Notes: generated from the sequence alone by a model not told the origin. Positions 1 to 9,488 are shown, counted from the stretch's first letter. The stretch: 64,000 nucleotides of DNA from Lysobacterales bacterium (GCA_002632325.1 NSJK01000005.1:62001-126000), one strand, 5' to 3'. Program-made: numbers and translations.

Positions 1-576
1 GTCGTGGTTGTCACCATCGGCCCGGCCGATGCCCAGGCGCACATCCGCAACGGCCTCGCGATGGGCGCCAATCGCGCGATCCACGTGGTCACGCCCGCAG
101 CGATCCAGCCGCTGACCGCCGCGCGCGCCCTGCTCAAGCTGGTCGAGAAGGAACAGCCGGGTCTGGTACTGCTGGGCAAGCAGGCGATCGACGATGACTG
201 CAACCAGACCGGGCAGATGCTCGCCGCGCTGTGGGATCGCCCGCAGGCGACCTTCGCGTCGAAGGTCGAAGTCACCGGCAATGCCGCGCGCGTGACGCGC
301 GAGGTCGATGCCGGCTTGGAAACGCTCGAAGTCGACCTGCCCGCGGTGATCACCGCAGACTTGCGCTTGAACGAGCCGCGCTTCATCAAGCTACCCGACA
401 TCATGAAGGCCAAGTCCAAGCCGATCGAAACGATCGACTTCGCCAGCCTCGGCGTCGAGTCGGGCGACCATCTCAAGACCACCCATTACGCGCCGCCGGC
501 CAAGCGCAGCAAGGGCGTGATGGTGAAGGACGTTGCCGACCTGGTATCCGCGCTCAAGACTAAGGGGTTGGTGTGA
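1..576 (+). CDS. etfB: Electron transfer flavoprotein beta subunit (5' end outside window)
   Basis: Partial gene: the reading frame is open from the first base and about 191 residues are visible of a family that is usually near 250. EtfB pairs with EtfA, binds AMP, and passes electrons from acyl-CoA and other flavin dehydrogenases to ETF-ubiquinone oxidoreductase. The visible part carries family features: the GANRAIHV segment near the start, the GKQAIDDDCNQTGQMLA stretch (nucleotide-binding region), and a Lys-rich C-terminal end. Its TGA (574-576) overlaps the ATG of etfA (576-578) by one base, so the pair is translationally coupled. The gene fits with the fadE acyl-CoA dehydrogenase encoded about 6 kb downstream. 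Confidence 0.93.
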   Translation, partial: VVVVTIGPADAQAHIRNGLAMGANRAIHVVTPAAIQPLTAARALLKLVEKEQPGLVLLGKQAIDDDCNQTGQMLAALWDRPQATFASKVEVTGNAARVTREVDAGLETLEVDLPAVITADLRLNEPRFIKLPDIMKAKSKPIETIDFASLGVESGDHLKTTHYAPPAKRSKGVMVKDVADLVSALKTKGLV

Positions 577-1520
577 TGAGCAAGGTTCTGATCATTGCCG
601 AACATCTGGACGGCGCACTCAATTCCAGCACCGCGCGTTGCGTGAGCTGCGCCAAACAGATCGGTGCCGATTCGATCGACGTGCTCGTGCTCGCGGCCGA
701 CCCCGCCGGCGTCGCCGCGCAGGCCGCGCAGATCGATGGTGTTTCGAACGTGCTCACGATTGCGCGCAGCGAGAATGCGCATGCGCTCGCGGCAGTTTAC
801 GCACCGCAGATCGCGACAGCAGTGAGGGACGGCTACAGCCATCTGCTCGCGCCCTCGACGACCTTCGGCAAGGACGTGCTGCCGCGCGTCGCGGCCCTGC
901 TCGGCGTGGCCCAGGTTTCGGACATCTGCGCGGTCGACGGCGCATACAGCTTCAAGCGCCCGATCTATGCGGGCAACGCGATCATCACCGCCAACGCGCC
1001 CGCCGACCAGATTCTCGTCGGCAGCGTGCGCACGGCCTCGTACGCCGCCGCCGGCACGGCTGCAAGCGCGGCACCGATCAAGGCGCTCACGCTCGATGTG
1101 CCCCTGCCCTCGCATACGCGCTTCGTCGAACTGAGCGCCGGCAAGAGCGATCGCCCCGACCTGCAGAGCGCCGCCAAGGTCGTCTCCGGTGGTCGCGCAC
1201 TCGGCTCGTCCGATGCATTCAAGATCATCTACGCGCTCGCCGACAAACTCGGCGCGGCCGTGGGCGCATCGCGCGCCGCGGTCGATGCCGGTTATGTCTC
1301 CAGCGACCTGCAAGTCGGACAGACCGGCAAGATCATCGCACCCGAGCTCTACATCGCGATCGGCATTTCCGGCGCGATCCAGCATCTGACCGGCATCAAG
1401 GACGCCGGCACCATCGTCGCGATCAACAAGGACGCCGAAGCGCCGATCTTCGAGATCGCCGACTTCGGTCTTGTCGGCGACCTGTTCCAGCTCGTGCCCG
1501 AGCTCACCGCCGCGCTGTAA
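576..1520 (+). CDS. etfA: Electron transfer flavoprotein alpha subunit
   Basis: A protein of 314 residues, the normal length for EtfA. The N-terminal half is the subunit-interaction domain. The C-terminal half carries the FAD-binding domain, with the conserved GGRALGS segment near residue 205, the [25 protein letters not shown] region near residue 245, and the [21 protein letters not shown] end. It forms a heterodimer with EtfB and holds the redox-active FAD. I chose the ATG at 576, overlapping the etfB stop, although a GTG lies in frame one codon earlier at 573. A hairpin with a short T run follows the stop. Confidence 0.96.
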   Translation: MSKVLIIAEHLDGALNSSTARCVSCAKQIGADSIDVLVLAADPAGVAAQAAQIDGVSNVLTIARSENAHALAAVYAPQIATAVRDGYSHLLAPSTTFGKDVLPRVAALLGVAQVSDICAVDGAYSFKRPIYAGNAIITANAPADQILVGSVRTASYAAAGTAASAAPIKALTLDVPLPSHTRFVELSAGKSDRPDLQSAAKVVSGGRALGSSDAFKIIYALADKLGAAVGASRAAVDAGYVSSDLQVGQTGKIIAPELYIAIGISGAIQHLTGIKDAGTIVAINKDAEAPIFEIADFGLVGDLFQLVPELTAAL

Positions 1521-1536
1521 CCACGCGGTATGTCGG

Positions 1537-1562
1537 CGGGTCGAACGAAGTTCGACCCGTTT
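1537..1562 (+). terminator. Hairpin terminator after etfBA
   Basis: A perfect 10-bp inverted repeat, CGGGTCGAAC / GTTCGACCCG, with a 3-nt loop, followed by TTT. It lies 17 nt after the etfA stop and just before the end of the convergent GMC oxidoreductase gene. The T run is short, so termination may be partial. The minus side has no T run. Confidence 0.65.
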
Positions 1563-1567
1563 CGCCT

Positions 1568-3154
1568 TCACGCACCCAGCAGCAACTCCGCCGCACGCTC
1601 GGCGATCATGATCGTCGGCGCATTGGTGTTGCCGGTGATGAGCTGCGGCATCACCGAGGCATCGACCACGCGCAGGCCCTCGATCCCGCGCACGCGCAGC
1701 TCGCCATCGACGACCGCGTCGGGATCGTCGGCGCGGCCCATGCGGCAGGTGCCGACCGGGTGGTAGATCGTCTCGGCCTTGTGACGGATGAAGGCTTCGA
1801 AGTCGGCGTCGCTGTCCACGCCCGCCGCAGGAAAGATCGGTGCGCCGCGATAGGCTGCGAACGGTGGCTGGGCGAGGATCTGCCGCGAGATGCGCGCACC
1901 TTCGATGAGCATCTTCAGATCGAAGCCTTCGGCATCGCCGAGATAGTTCGGCACGATCTTCGCCGGTGCCAGCGGATCGGCGCTGTGCAGGCCGATGCTG
2001 CCGCGACTGCGCGGATGCAGGAAGCAGGCATGCACGGTGTAGCCGCGACCGGGCAGGCGATTGCGACCGTGGTTGTCGAGCAGCGCGGGCACGAAATGGA
2101 ATTGCAGGTCGCAACGCTCATCAGGCGCGAAACGCGAGCGCACGAAGCCGCCGGCTTCGGCGACGTTCGAGCTGCCGATGCCATCGCGATGCAGGAGGAA
2201 GCGCAGCGCGACCGCGAGATCGTTGACCTTGTCGTAGGTGACCGGCTGGGTCGAGCCGACCAGGGTGCAGATGTCCAGATGGTCCTGCAGATTGGCGCCG
2301 ACGCCGCGCAATTCATGCGCGACCTCGATGCCGTGACGGCGCAGCGCATCGGCGGGGCCGATGCCCGAGAGTTGCAACAATTGCGGTGAATTGATCGCAC
2401 CGCCCGCAAGGATCACGCAGCCCGCCTCCGCGCGTTCGACACGCCTGCCGCGCCGGTATTCGACACCGACCGCGCGCTGGCCATCGAGCAGCACGCGTGT
2501 GACCTGTGCGTGCGTGTGGACGACGAGATTGCCGCGCGCGAGCGCCGGACGCAGATAGGCCACCGCCGCCGAGCAGCGTGCGCCATTGCGCTGGGTGACG
2601 GCGTAGAAACCAAAGCCGTCCTGCATGTCGGCATTGAAATCATCGTTGCGCGCAAATCCTGCCGATTGCGCGGCGTCGACGAAGGCTTGCGAGAGCACGT
2701 TGCGGTGACGCAGCGGCGACACCGTGAGCGGACCGTCGGCGCCATGCCAGGCATCGGCGCCGCCGACATGACCCTCGCTGCGCTTGAACACCGGCAGCAC
2801 GCTGTCCCAGCCCCAGCGCGGATCGCCGGTCAGCTCCACCCAACGCGCGTAGTCGGCGGCGACACCGCGCACATAGCACATCGCATTGATCGAGCTCGAA
2901 CCGCCCAGCACCTTGCCGCGCGGCCACCACAGGCGCCGGCCTTCGAGATTGGGCTCGGCTTCGGTGAGGTAATCCCAGTTGATGCGGCGGTTGGAAACGA
3001 GCTTGCCCAGACCAGCAGGCATGTGGATGAAGGGATGCCAGTCGCGCCCGCCGGCTTCGAGCAAGAGCACGCGCTTGGCCGGGTTTTCGCTCAGGCGATT
3101 GGCGAGCGCGCAACCGGCGGAGCCGGCGCCGACGATGAGGTAGTCGTAAGTCAT
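1568..3154 (-). CDS. GMC-family FAD oxidoreductase (choline/alcohol dehydrogenase type)
   Basis: 528 residues. The N-terminus has the FAD-binding motif GAGSAGCALANRLSE after YDYLIVG, followed by the LLLEAGG strand end. The GMC signatures GGSSSINAMCYVRG (about residue 80) and GAINSPQLLQLSGIGP (about 250) are present, and the C-terminal HPVGTCRMG carries the catalytic His. The family oxidises primary alcohols, including choline and medium-chain alcohols (BetA, AlkJ). The substrate cannot be fixed from sequence. I chose the ATG at 3154 because it begins the Rossmann strand directly and has GAGGGAA upstream. The open frame extends further 5' but that part has no family similarity. It is monocistronic and convergent with etfA. 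Confidence 0.93.
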   Translation of the reverse strand: MTYDYLIVGAGSAGCALANRLSENPAKRVLLLEAGGRDWHPFIHMPAGLGKLVSNRRINWDYLTEAEPNLEGRRLWWPRGKVLGGSSSINAMCYVRGVAADYARWVELTGDPRWGWDSVLPVFKRSEGHVGGADAWHGADGPLTVSPLRHRNVLSQAFVDAAQSAGFARNDDFNADMQDGFGFYAVTQRNGARCSAAVAYLRPALARGNLVVHTHAQVTRVLLDGQRAVGVEYRRGRRVERAEAGCVILAGGAINSPQLLQLSGIGPADALRRHGIEVAHELRGVGANLQDHLDICTLVGSTQPVTYDKVNDLAVALRFLLHRDGIGSSNVAEAGGFVRSRFAPDERCDLQFHFVPALLDNHGRNRLPGRGYTVHACFLHPRSRGSIGLHSADPLAPAKIVPNYLGDAEGFDLKMLIEGARISRQILAQPPFAAYRGAPIFPAAGVDSDADFEAFIRHKAETIYHPVGTCRMGRADDPDAVVDGELRVRGIEGLRVVDASVMPQLITGNTNAPTIMIAERAAELLLGA

Positions 3155-3248
3155 GGGCGATTCCCTCGCAAGATTGCAAGGAGCATAGGGCGATGCGCTA
3201 GAGCAAAGGCTCCATCGCGCTGCATCAGCGGACTTTTTCCGAGCGCCC

Positions 3249-4049
3249 TCACTGCAACACCTCGAGCGCATCGCCCACCCGCAGCACGCCCTTGCCGCGC
3301 GGGATGAGGTTCTGGCCGAACGTCACGCCCTTGGATGTGCGGCGATAGCCCATCAGTGTCTTCAAGGGCTCGCCTGCGGGGTCGAACCTGCCGCGCTCGA
3401 AGTCGACCGTGGTGAACACGCAGCGCGTGCAGGGCTTGACCACTTCGAACTCGATCGCGCCGACTCGGATCTGTCGCCACGCATCCTCGGCATGCGGCGC
3501 GGTGCCGGCGACGACCAGACTCGGACGGAAGCGCAGCATCGGCACGGGCACAGCGAGCCGCGCGTTGAGTCCATCGAGTGCGGCCTGCGAAATCAGCAGC
3601 AGCGGAAAACCATCGGCGAAACTCACTTCATCGCCGGGCCGCCCGTACTCGGCGCTGACGGCACGCACGCAGGCATCGTCCATGTGCACGAAGCGCGCGC
3701 TCTGGCCGAGAAAGGCGCTGATCCAGGCATCGGCCTCGGCATTGGCGGCCTGTGCCTGCACCGTGCTTTTCCATACCTGCGCGGTGATTCGCGGCAAGTC
3801 GGGCGCAGCTTGAAGACGCAAGACCGGCATCTCTGGCGCCCGCAGTTGCAGCGCTGCGCCGGCGGCCTGGGCATGGATCAACACCAGCCGCGGCTGCTTG
3901 CGCGCGGTGATGAATTGACCATCGCCATCGACGATCATCCAGCGCCGGTCGCCCTCGAAACCGCGCGGCCCGACCACGGCCTCGTCCACCGTCCACGGCG
4001 CGCAGGACTTGATCGGATAGACATGGAGTGCGGAAACCCTTGCGCTCAT
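3249..4049 (-). CDS. MOSC domain protein (MOCOS N-terminal barrel plus MOSC)
   Basis: 266 residues. It opens with the MOSC N-terminal beta-barrel signature HVYPIKSC and carries the C-terminal MOSC core. The likely sulfur-carrying Cys lies in the PCTRCVFTTVD segment near residue 215. MOSC proteins relate to the C-terminal domain of molybdenum-cofactor sulfurase; bacterial members such as YcbX act in molybdenum-dependent detoxification of N-hydroxylated bases. The length fits the YcbX type without a ferredoxin domain. I chose the ATG at 4049 because HVYPIKS begins within the first dozen residues. It is divergent from the carrier at 4131. Confidence 0.88.
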   Translation of the reverse strand: MSARVSALHVYPIKSCAPWTVDEAVVGPRGFEGDRRWMIVDGDGQFITARKQPRLVLIHAQAAGAALQLRAPEMPVLRLQAAPDLPRITAQVWKSTVQAQAANAEADAWISAFLGQSARFVHMDDACVRAVSAEYGRPGDEVSFADGFPLLLISQAALDGLNARLAVPVPMLRFRPSLVVAGTAPHAEDAWRQIRVGAIEFEVVKPCTRCVFTTVDFERGRFDPAGEPLKTLMGYRRTSKGVTFGQNLIPRGKGVLRVGDALEVLQ

Positions 4050-4130
4050 CGCCCGATGATAGCGGCGTGCGAGAAGGCGCGACACGCATGCTAGGCTTGC
4101 GCGGTCATTTCGCTGCGGATACCCCGAGCC

Positions 4131-5393
4131 TTGCCGAAGACCCCAGCCATTGCGCGTCACGAATGGTTTGCCGTCGTCGTCGCCTTCGTCTATTTCTTCT
4201 GCGTGCTGGCGGCCTACTACGTGTTGCGGCCGGTGCGCGACCAGCTCTCGGCCGCAGTCGGCTCGACTGCGCTGCCGATCTTCTATCTCGCCACCTTCAT
4301 CGCCACCCTGCTGCTGGCGCCGCCGTTCGGCGCGCTGGTCGCGCGCTTTCCACGCCGCGTGTTCGTGCCCTTGGTGTATCTCTTCTTCATCCTCGGCACG
4401 ATCGCCTTCATCCCCTTGTTCCAGATGCAGGATGCGATCGGCGCGCGTCTGCTCGGCTCGGCGTTCTTCGTCTGGGTCAGTGTGTTCAACCTGTTCGTGG
4501 TCGCCGTGTTCTGGAGTTTCATGGCCGATCTGTTCGATGCCGAGCAGGCGCACCGATTGTTCCCGGTGATTGCATTGGGCGGCGCGATCGGCGCGATCGT
4601 CGGCCCGCTGCTCACGAAATTGCTCAATCAACAACTCGGCGTCAGCGGCTTGCTGGTGGTTTCGGCACTGCTGCTCGGCGCGGCAATCTTCGCCATGATC
4701 GCACTCGCCAACTGGGGCCGCCGCCATCCGGTTGCCGGTGACGAGCGCCGTGAAGAACGCATCATCGGCGGTGGTTTCCTCGCCGGCGCCATCGACACCT
4801 TCAAGTCGCCGTTGATGCGGCGCATGGCCTTGTTGATGTTGCTCGGCGATGCCGTCGGCACGGTGATTTATGCCCTGCTCGCCGATTACAACGGCGCGGT
4901 CAATCTCACGCGCGAGGCACGCATCAACTTCCAGGCCAACATCGATCTGGCCACCAATGTGCTGCAGATGCTGCTGCAGATCGGCGTCACCCGCGCACTC
5001 ATGGTGCGCTTCGGCCCCGGTGCGCCGCTGGTGCTCGACGGCCTGGTCAAGGCGGTCATGCTCGGCCTGTTCGCGGCCTTCGGCGGCGCGTGGATCGCCG
5101 CAGTCGCGGTGCTCACCCGCGCGAGCGCCTACGGCATCTTCAAGCCCGCCTCCGACTCGCTGTATACGCGCGTGGATGCCGAAACGCGCTACAAGACCAA
5201 GAACTTCATCGACACCTCGGTCTGGCGCTTCGGCGACGTGGTCGTCACCAGTGGCCTCAATGGCGTGCGCGCGCTAGGGGCAAGTCTGCCGCTGGTCGCC
5301 GCGCTCACCGTGATCGCAGCCGCCTGTTCGGCGCGCATCGGCTGGACGGCGGCGCGCCTGGCCGAAGGCAAGCCGACTCAGACGCGCGAATAG
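4131..5393 (+). CDS. NTT/MFS-like membrane carrier (ADP/ATP-translocase-like)
   Basis: 420 residues, very hydrophobic, with about 12 membrane segments. The YYVLRPVRDQL motif near residue 30 resembles the conserved segment of plastid/rickettsial nucleotide translocases (Tlc/NTT) and their MFS-like relatives in free-living bacteria. A second family-like region, FKPASDSLYTRVDAETRYKTKNFIDTSVWRFGD, lies near residue 335. The substrate is unknown; nucleotide exchange is only a family-based possibility. The first usable start is TTG at 4131, which begins the protein just before TM1. The stop overlaps the end of the convergent Nudix gene by 16 nt. Confidence 0.8.
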   Translation: MPKTPAIARHEWFAVVVAFVYFFCVLAAYYVLRPVRDQLSAAVGSTALPIFYLATFIATLLLAPPFGALVARFPRRVFVPLVYLFFILGTIAFIPLFQMQDAIGARLLGSAFFVWVSVFNLFVVAVFWSFMADLFDAEQAHRLFPVIALGGAIGAIVGPLLTKLLNQQLGVSGLLVVSALLLGAAIFAMIALANWGRRHPVAGDERREERIIGGGFLAGAIDTFKSPLMRRMALLMLLGDAVGTVIYALLADYNGAVNLTREARINFQANIDLATNVLQMLLQIGVTRALMVRFGPGAPLVLDGLVKAVMLGLFAAFGGAWIAAVAVLTRASAYGIFKPASDSLYTRVDAETRYKTKNFIDTSVWRFGDVVVTSGLNGVRALGASLPLVAALTVIAAACSARIGWTAARLAEGKPTQTRE

Positions 5394-5866
5394 CGCCAGC
5401 CTTGCGGGCGGCCATCGCGGTAGGGCATCACGCCGTGAAACGGGCGCGGATCGTCATCGAACACCAGCGGCAGGAAGTGGTGATCGCCTTCCCACATCGG
5501 CAACTCCGCCAACCGCTCGATCGCGATCCATTCGAGCGTGCCTTCGGGATTGCTCGCCAGCGGCGTGCCTTCGAATGCCGTGATCAGGAAGATGAAGCCG
5601 AACCAGTCCTCGCCCTGCTTGCCAAAACCCGGCCAACTCAAGGTGCCGCGCAGTTGCACTTGCGTGCATTGGATGCCGGCTTCCTCGTGAATCTCGCGGC
5701 GCATGCCATGGAGCGCGTCCTCGAGCGGTTCGAGCTTTCCGCCAAGACCGTTGTACTTGCCCAGATGCAGGTCGCCGGGGCGGGCATTGCGGTGAATCAT
5801 CAGTACCTGCCTGCGATCGGGCGAGAGTACGTAACCCAAGGTGGCAAGGATCGGCGTGTAGGGCAT
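5378..5866 (-). CDS. Nudix hydrolase (MutT-like, 8-oxo-dGTP diphosphatase type)
   Basis: 162 residues. The complete Nudix box is visible around residues 40-62: G-x5-E-x7-REIHEEAGI, which binds the metal and the diphosphate. The N-terminal ILATLGYVLSPDRRQVLMIHRN and the NGLGGKLEP lead-in resemble the MutT/MTH1-type 8-oxo-(d)GTP diphosphatases that sanitise the nucleotide pool. The substrate is inferred from family resemblance only. I chose the ATG at 5866; the frame stays open far upstream but that part is antisense to the fghA gene. It is convergent with the carrier gene and divergent from fghA. Confidence 0.88.
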   Translation of the reverse strand: MPYTPILATLGYVLSPDRRQVLMIHRNARPGDLHLGKYNGLGGKLEPLEDALHGMRREIHEEAGIQCTQVQLRGTLSWPGFGKQGEDWFGFIFLITAFEGTPLASNPEGTLEWIAIERLAELPMWEGDHHFLPLVFDDDPRPFHGVMPYRDGRPQGWRYSRV

Positions 5867-5971
5867 CGGATTTCTGCAAATGGGCAAGCGCAGGTAGAGT
5901 AGCCCAAGGCAGGCCGGCACCGTCGTGCGCAGGTCAGGCAGGCCACGCATCGCTACACCCAAAGCAAGACC

Positions 5972-6820
5972 ATGAACATCGAAACGATTTCCGAACAAAG
6001 CTGTTTCGGCGGCGAGCAGGGTTTCTATCGGCACGATTCGCTGGAGACTGCCGGCAGCATGCGCTTTGGCGTGTTCATGCCGCCGTTGCCGCGTGGTCAG
6101 CGCGCGCCGGTGCTGTATTTCCTTGCAGGGCTCACCTGCACCGAAGAAACCTTCGCGATCAAGGCCGGCGCACAGCGCATCGCCGCACAGCTCGGCATTG
6201 CGCTGGTCACGCCCGATACCAGTCCGCGCGATACCGGCATCGAGGGCGCCACCGGCGACTGGGAATTCGGCGAAGGCGCGGGCTTCTATCTCGATGCGAC
6301 CACGCCGGCGTTCGCGCCGCGCTTTCGCATGTTCAGCTACGTCACCAAGGAGCTGCCCTACCTCTTGGGCACGCACTTTCCTGCGCTCGACATCGAGCGC
6401 GCCGGAATTTGCGGCCATTCGATGGGCGGCCACGGCGCGCTCACCATCGCGCTCAAGTTGCCGCACCGCTACCGCTCGGTTTCGGCGTTCGCACCGATCG
6501 TTGCACCGAGTCAGGTGCCGTGGGGTCACAAGGCGTTGCGCAAGTATCTCGGCGAGGATCGCAAACTCTGGCGTGCCTGGGATGCAGTCGCCCTCATCGA
6601 AGCCCACCAGCGCTTTCCCGGCACCCTGCTCGTCGATCAGGGCCAAGCCGACAAGTTTCGCGACACCCAGTTGCAGTATTGGCGCCTCGATTCAGCCGCG
6701 CGCGTCGCGCGCCAGCCCCTGAGCCTGCGCGTACACGCCGGTTACGACCACAGCTACTGGTTCGTGCAGAGCTTCATCGAAGATCACCTGCGCCATCACG
6801 CCAAGGCGCTGCTGCCCTGA
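5972..6820 (+). CDS. fghA: S-formylglutathione hydrolase
   Basis: 282 residues, normal for the esterase-D / FrmB family. It hydrolyses S-formylglutathione to formate and glutathione, the second step of glutathione-dependent formaldehyde detoxification. The alpha/beta-hydrolase nucleophile lies in GHSMGGHGAL near residue 148. The conserved AGLTCTEETF and SPRDTG segments and the terminal GYDHSYWFVQSFIEDH with the catalytic His are present. The usual partner, S-(hydroxymethyl)glutathione dehydrogenase, is not in the window. Confidence 0.96.
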   Translation: MNIETISEQSCFGGEQGFYRHDSLETAGSMRFGVFMPPLPRGQRAPVLYFLAGLTCTEETFAIKAGAQRIAAQLGIALVTPDTSPRDTGIEGATGDWEFGEGAGFYLDATTPAFAPRFRMFSYVTKELPYLLGTHFPALDIERAGICGHSMGGHGALTIALKLPHRYRSVSAFAPIVAPSQVPWGHKALRKYLGEDRKLWRAWDAVALIEAHQRFPGTLLVDQGQADKFRDTQLQYWRLDSAARVARQPLSLRVHAGYDHSYWFVQSFIEDHLRHHAKALLP

Positions 6821-6829
6821 GCGGTTGGA

Positions 6830-6858
6830 TGCCGGCGACCGCAAGACGTTCGCCGGCA
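6830..6858. terminator. Stable hairpin between convergent fghA and fadE
   Basis: A perfect 9-bp inverted repeat, TGCCGGCGA / TCGCCGGCA, with an 11-nt loop lies in the 44-nt gap between the two convergent stop codons. No T run follows on either strand, so it may be a Rho-aided or weak bidirectional terminator. Confidence 0.4.
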
Positions 6859-6864
6859 CCCGCT

Positions 6865-9336
6865 TCAGGCTGCAGGTCGCAACTCGCGCTTGGCCTTGCT
6901 GCGCGCGCCGGCGGCAAGTTCTTGCGCATCGAAGTCATCGACCGAGATGAACTCGAAGCTGGCCTTGCGCACGCGCGCGAGCAGCGCATGCTCGGCGGCA
7001 TCGAGCACGCCCTTGGCGAGCGCGTCGGCAAGCTGGCTGTCGTAGTCATAGCCCACAAGCTCGCCGGCCTTGACCGCCTTGAGGAACTTGCGTTCGATCG
7101 GCTCGGCGGTGATCACCTCGGGCAGCAAGGCATTCATGCGGCCGACCGGATTGTTCGCGCTGGGCGTGAGATAGATCGGCCCGAGCAGACGCGCGCGCGC
7201 CTCGCCCGGCGCGGCGATGATTGCAGCGACCCGACGGCCCAGACGATCGGACGGCGGCACTTCGCGACGACCCAGCGGAAACACCAGCAGGCGCAACAGC
7301 CACGCGACCGGCCGCAGCGGGAAGTTGCGCAGCACGCCATCGAGCGCTTCCTGCATGCGATACATGCTGTCGTGAATGCCCCAGGCCAGCAGCGGCTGAT
7401 CGTTGACCGGATTGCCCTGATCGTTGAAGCGCTTGAGCATCGCGCTGGCGATGTAGAGGTTGGACAGCACATCGCCCAGCCGCGCCGAGAGCTTTTCCTT
7501 GAACTTGAGCTTGCCGCCGAGCACCAGCATCGACACATCGGACATCAGCGCCAGCGCCGCCGCATAGCGGTTGAGCTTGCGGTAATAGCGGCGCGTGTAG
7601 GCGGTGCCCGGCACGCGGCCGATGCGCGCCATGCTCAAGCCGAGCACGAAGCTGCGCACGCCATTGGAAATCGAAAACCCGATGTGGCCGAACAGTGCCG
7701 CATCGAAGGCACGCAGACGCTCGCCGTAGTCGGCGATCTTGAGCGCCTGCATTTCCTTGAGCACAAAGGGATGGCAACGGATCGCGCCCTGACCGTAGAT
7801 CATGAGGCTGCGCGTGAGGATATTCGCGCCTTCGACCGTGATCGCGATCGGCGCACCCTGCCAGCCGCGACCGAGCCAGTTGCCCGGCCCGAGCACGATG
7901 CCCTTGCCACCATGCACGTCCATTGCGTCCTTCGCCACTTCGCGCGCGCGTTCGGTGGCGTGGTACTTGGCGATCGCCGAGGGCACCGAGGGCTTCTCGC
8001 CACGATCGACCGCAGCGGCCGTTTCCAGTGACAAGGCGCTGATCTGGTAGGTGTAGCCGGCAATCCGCGCGAGCGCTTCCTCGACACCTTCAAAGCGACC
8101 GATCGCGAGCCCAAACTGTTTGCGAATACGCGCATAGGCGCCGGTCGCGGCCACCGCGAAGCGTGCGCCGCCACTGGTGTTGGACGGCAGCGAGATCGCG
8201 CGCCCGACCGACAGGCACTCCACCAGCATGCGCCAGCCATGACCAGCCATCTCGGGCCCGCCGATCAATTGCGCGAGCGGCACGAACACATCCTTGCCGC
8301 GCACCGGGCCGTTCTGGAACGGATTGTTGAGTGGCATGTGGCGACGACCGATTTCCAGTCCCTTGGTGTCGCGCGGCAACAGCGCCAGCGTGATGCCCAG
8401 ATCATCGACATCGCCGAGCAGGTGCTCGGGGTCGTGCATGCGGAAGGCCAGCCCCACGAGGGTCGCCACCGGCGCCAGGGTGATGTAGCGCTTGTCGAAT
8501 GTCAGGCGCACGCCGAGCACGCGCGCACCTTCCCATTCGCCCATGCAGACGATGCCGTAGTCGGGAATCGAGGTCGCATCCGAACCCGCATAGGGACCGG
8601 TCAGCGCGAAACACGGAATCTCGCGGCCATCGGCCAGTCGTGGCAGGTAATAGTCCTTTTGTTCCTGCGTGCCGTAATGGACGAGGAGCTCACCCGGCCC
8701 GAGCGAATTGGGCACGGCCACGGTCGAGCACAGCGTGGTCGAAAGTCCGGCGATCTTCTGCAGTACCATCGAGTGCGCAAGCGCCGAATAGCCCAGACCA
8801 CCAAAGGCCTTGGGAATGATCATGCCGAAGAAGCGATGCTGCTTGAGGAAGTCCCAGACTTCGGGCGGCAGGTCGGCCAGCTCGTGGCTGATCTGCCAGT
8901 CGTTGATCATCCCGCACAACTCTTCGACCGGGCCGTCCAGAAAGGCCTGCTCCTCGATCGACAAGGCCGGCCTGGGCTGGCCAAGCAGCTTGCGCCAATC
9001 GGGCTTGCCCGAGAACAGCTCGCCCTCGAAGCCAACCGTGCCCGCATCGAGTGCGACCTGCTCGGTTTCCGACAGTGTTGGCGTGACTTTCTGGAACAGC
9101 GCGAGCAGCGGCGCGGACAGGCGTGCGCGGCGGAATTGCGGCAGATTGAGCGGCAGCGCCACGAGGCCCAGCGCAACCAGCGGCAAGGCGGTCGCCCAGA
9201 ACCCCGCACTGGCGAGCCAGCCGGCTGCCACGATCACCACGGCCGTCGTCAACGACCACACCGACAAGCGCACACGCAAATAGGCAGCCACCAGCAATGC
9301 CAGCACGCCACACAGGAAAGGAGTCAGCAGGATCAT
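6865..9336 (-). CDS. fadE: Acyl-CoA dehydrogenase, FadE type
   Basis: 823 residues, matching the large proteobacterial FadE proteins (about 815) rather than the 380-residue classical enzymes. It catalyses the first, FAD-dependent step of fatty-acid beta-oxidation and would hand electrons to the ETF encoded at the window start. Two N-terminal hydrophobic segments (about 1-50) precede the dehydrogenase core. FALTGPYAGSDATSIPDYG lies near residue 250, and the FadE-specific C-terminal domain holds the PGTAYTRRYYRKLNRYA region. I chose the ATG at 9336 (GGAGGG 7 nt upstream); a GTG lies one codon earlier. It is divergent from a TetR regulator across a 152-bp gap. Confidence 0.95.
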   Translation of the reverse strand: MILLTPFLCGVLALLVAAYLRVRLSVWSLTTAVVIVAAGWLASAGFWATALPLVALGLVALPLNLPQFRRARLSAPLLALFQKVTPTLSETEQVALDAGTVGFEGELFSGKPDWRKLLGQPRPALSIEEQAFLDGPVEELCGMINDWQISHELADLPPEVWDFLKQHRFFGMIIPKAFGGLGYSALAHSMVLQKIAGLSTTLCSTVAVPNSLGPGELLVHYGTQEQKDYYLPRLADGREIPCFALTGPYAGSDATSIPDYGIVCMGEWEGARVLGVRLTFDKRYITLAPVATLVGLAFRMHDPEHLLGDVDDLGITLALLPRDTKGLEIGRRHMPLNNPFQNGPVRGKDVFVPLAQLIGGPEMAGHGWRMLVECLSVGRAISLPSNTSGGARFAVAATGAYARIRKQFGLAIGRFEGVEEALARIAGYTYQISALSLETAAAVDRGEKPSVPSAIAKYHATERAREVAKDAMDVHGGKGIVLGPGNWLGRGWQGAPIAITVEGANILTRSLMIYGQGAIRCHPFVLKEMQALKIADYGERLRAFDAALFGHIGFSISNGVRSFVLGLSMARIGRVPGTAYTRRYYRKLNRYAAALALMSDVSMLVLGGKLKFKEKLSARLGDVLSNLYIASAMLKRFNDQGNPVNDQPLLAWGIHDSMYRMQEALDGVLRNFPLRPVAWLLRLLVFPLGRREVPPSDRLGRRVAAIIAAPGEARARLLGPIYLTPSANNPVGRMNALLPEVITAEPIERKFLKAVKAGELVGYDYDSQLADALAKGVLDAAEHALLARVRKASFEFISVDDFDAQELAAGARSKAKRELRPAA

Positions 9337-9377
9337 CACGCAGCCCTCCGCATCGAGGATTCACGGGCAAGATTGCA

Positions 9378-9395
9378 CCATACGGGACAGTATGG
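9378..9395. promoter_or_regulatory. Candidate TetR-family operator between fadE and its regulator
   Basis: A perfect inverted repeat CCATAC-N6-GTATGG (18 bp) sits in the divergent promoter region, 42 bp upstream of fadE and 94 bp upstream of the TetR-type gene. Size and symmetry suit a TetR-family dimer site. That the adjacent regulator binds it is inference. Confidence 0.5.
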
Positions 9396-9488
9396 GATTG
9401 CCGATTTCGAGCTGTCAATCTAATTGCAGCAAAGCGTGTCGAGTCACATTGCGGTCTTTCGCAGGCAGCGAGGCTGCGGCACACTGCG

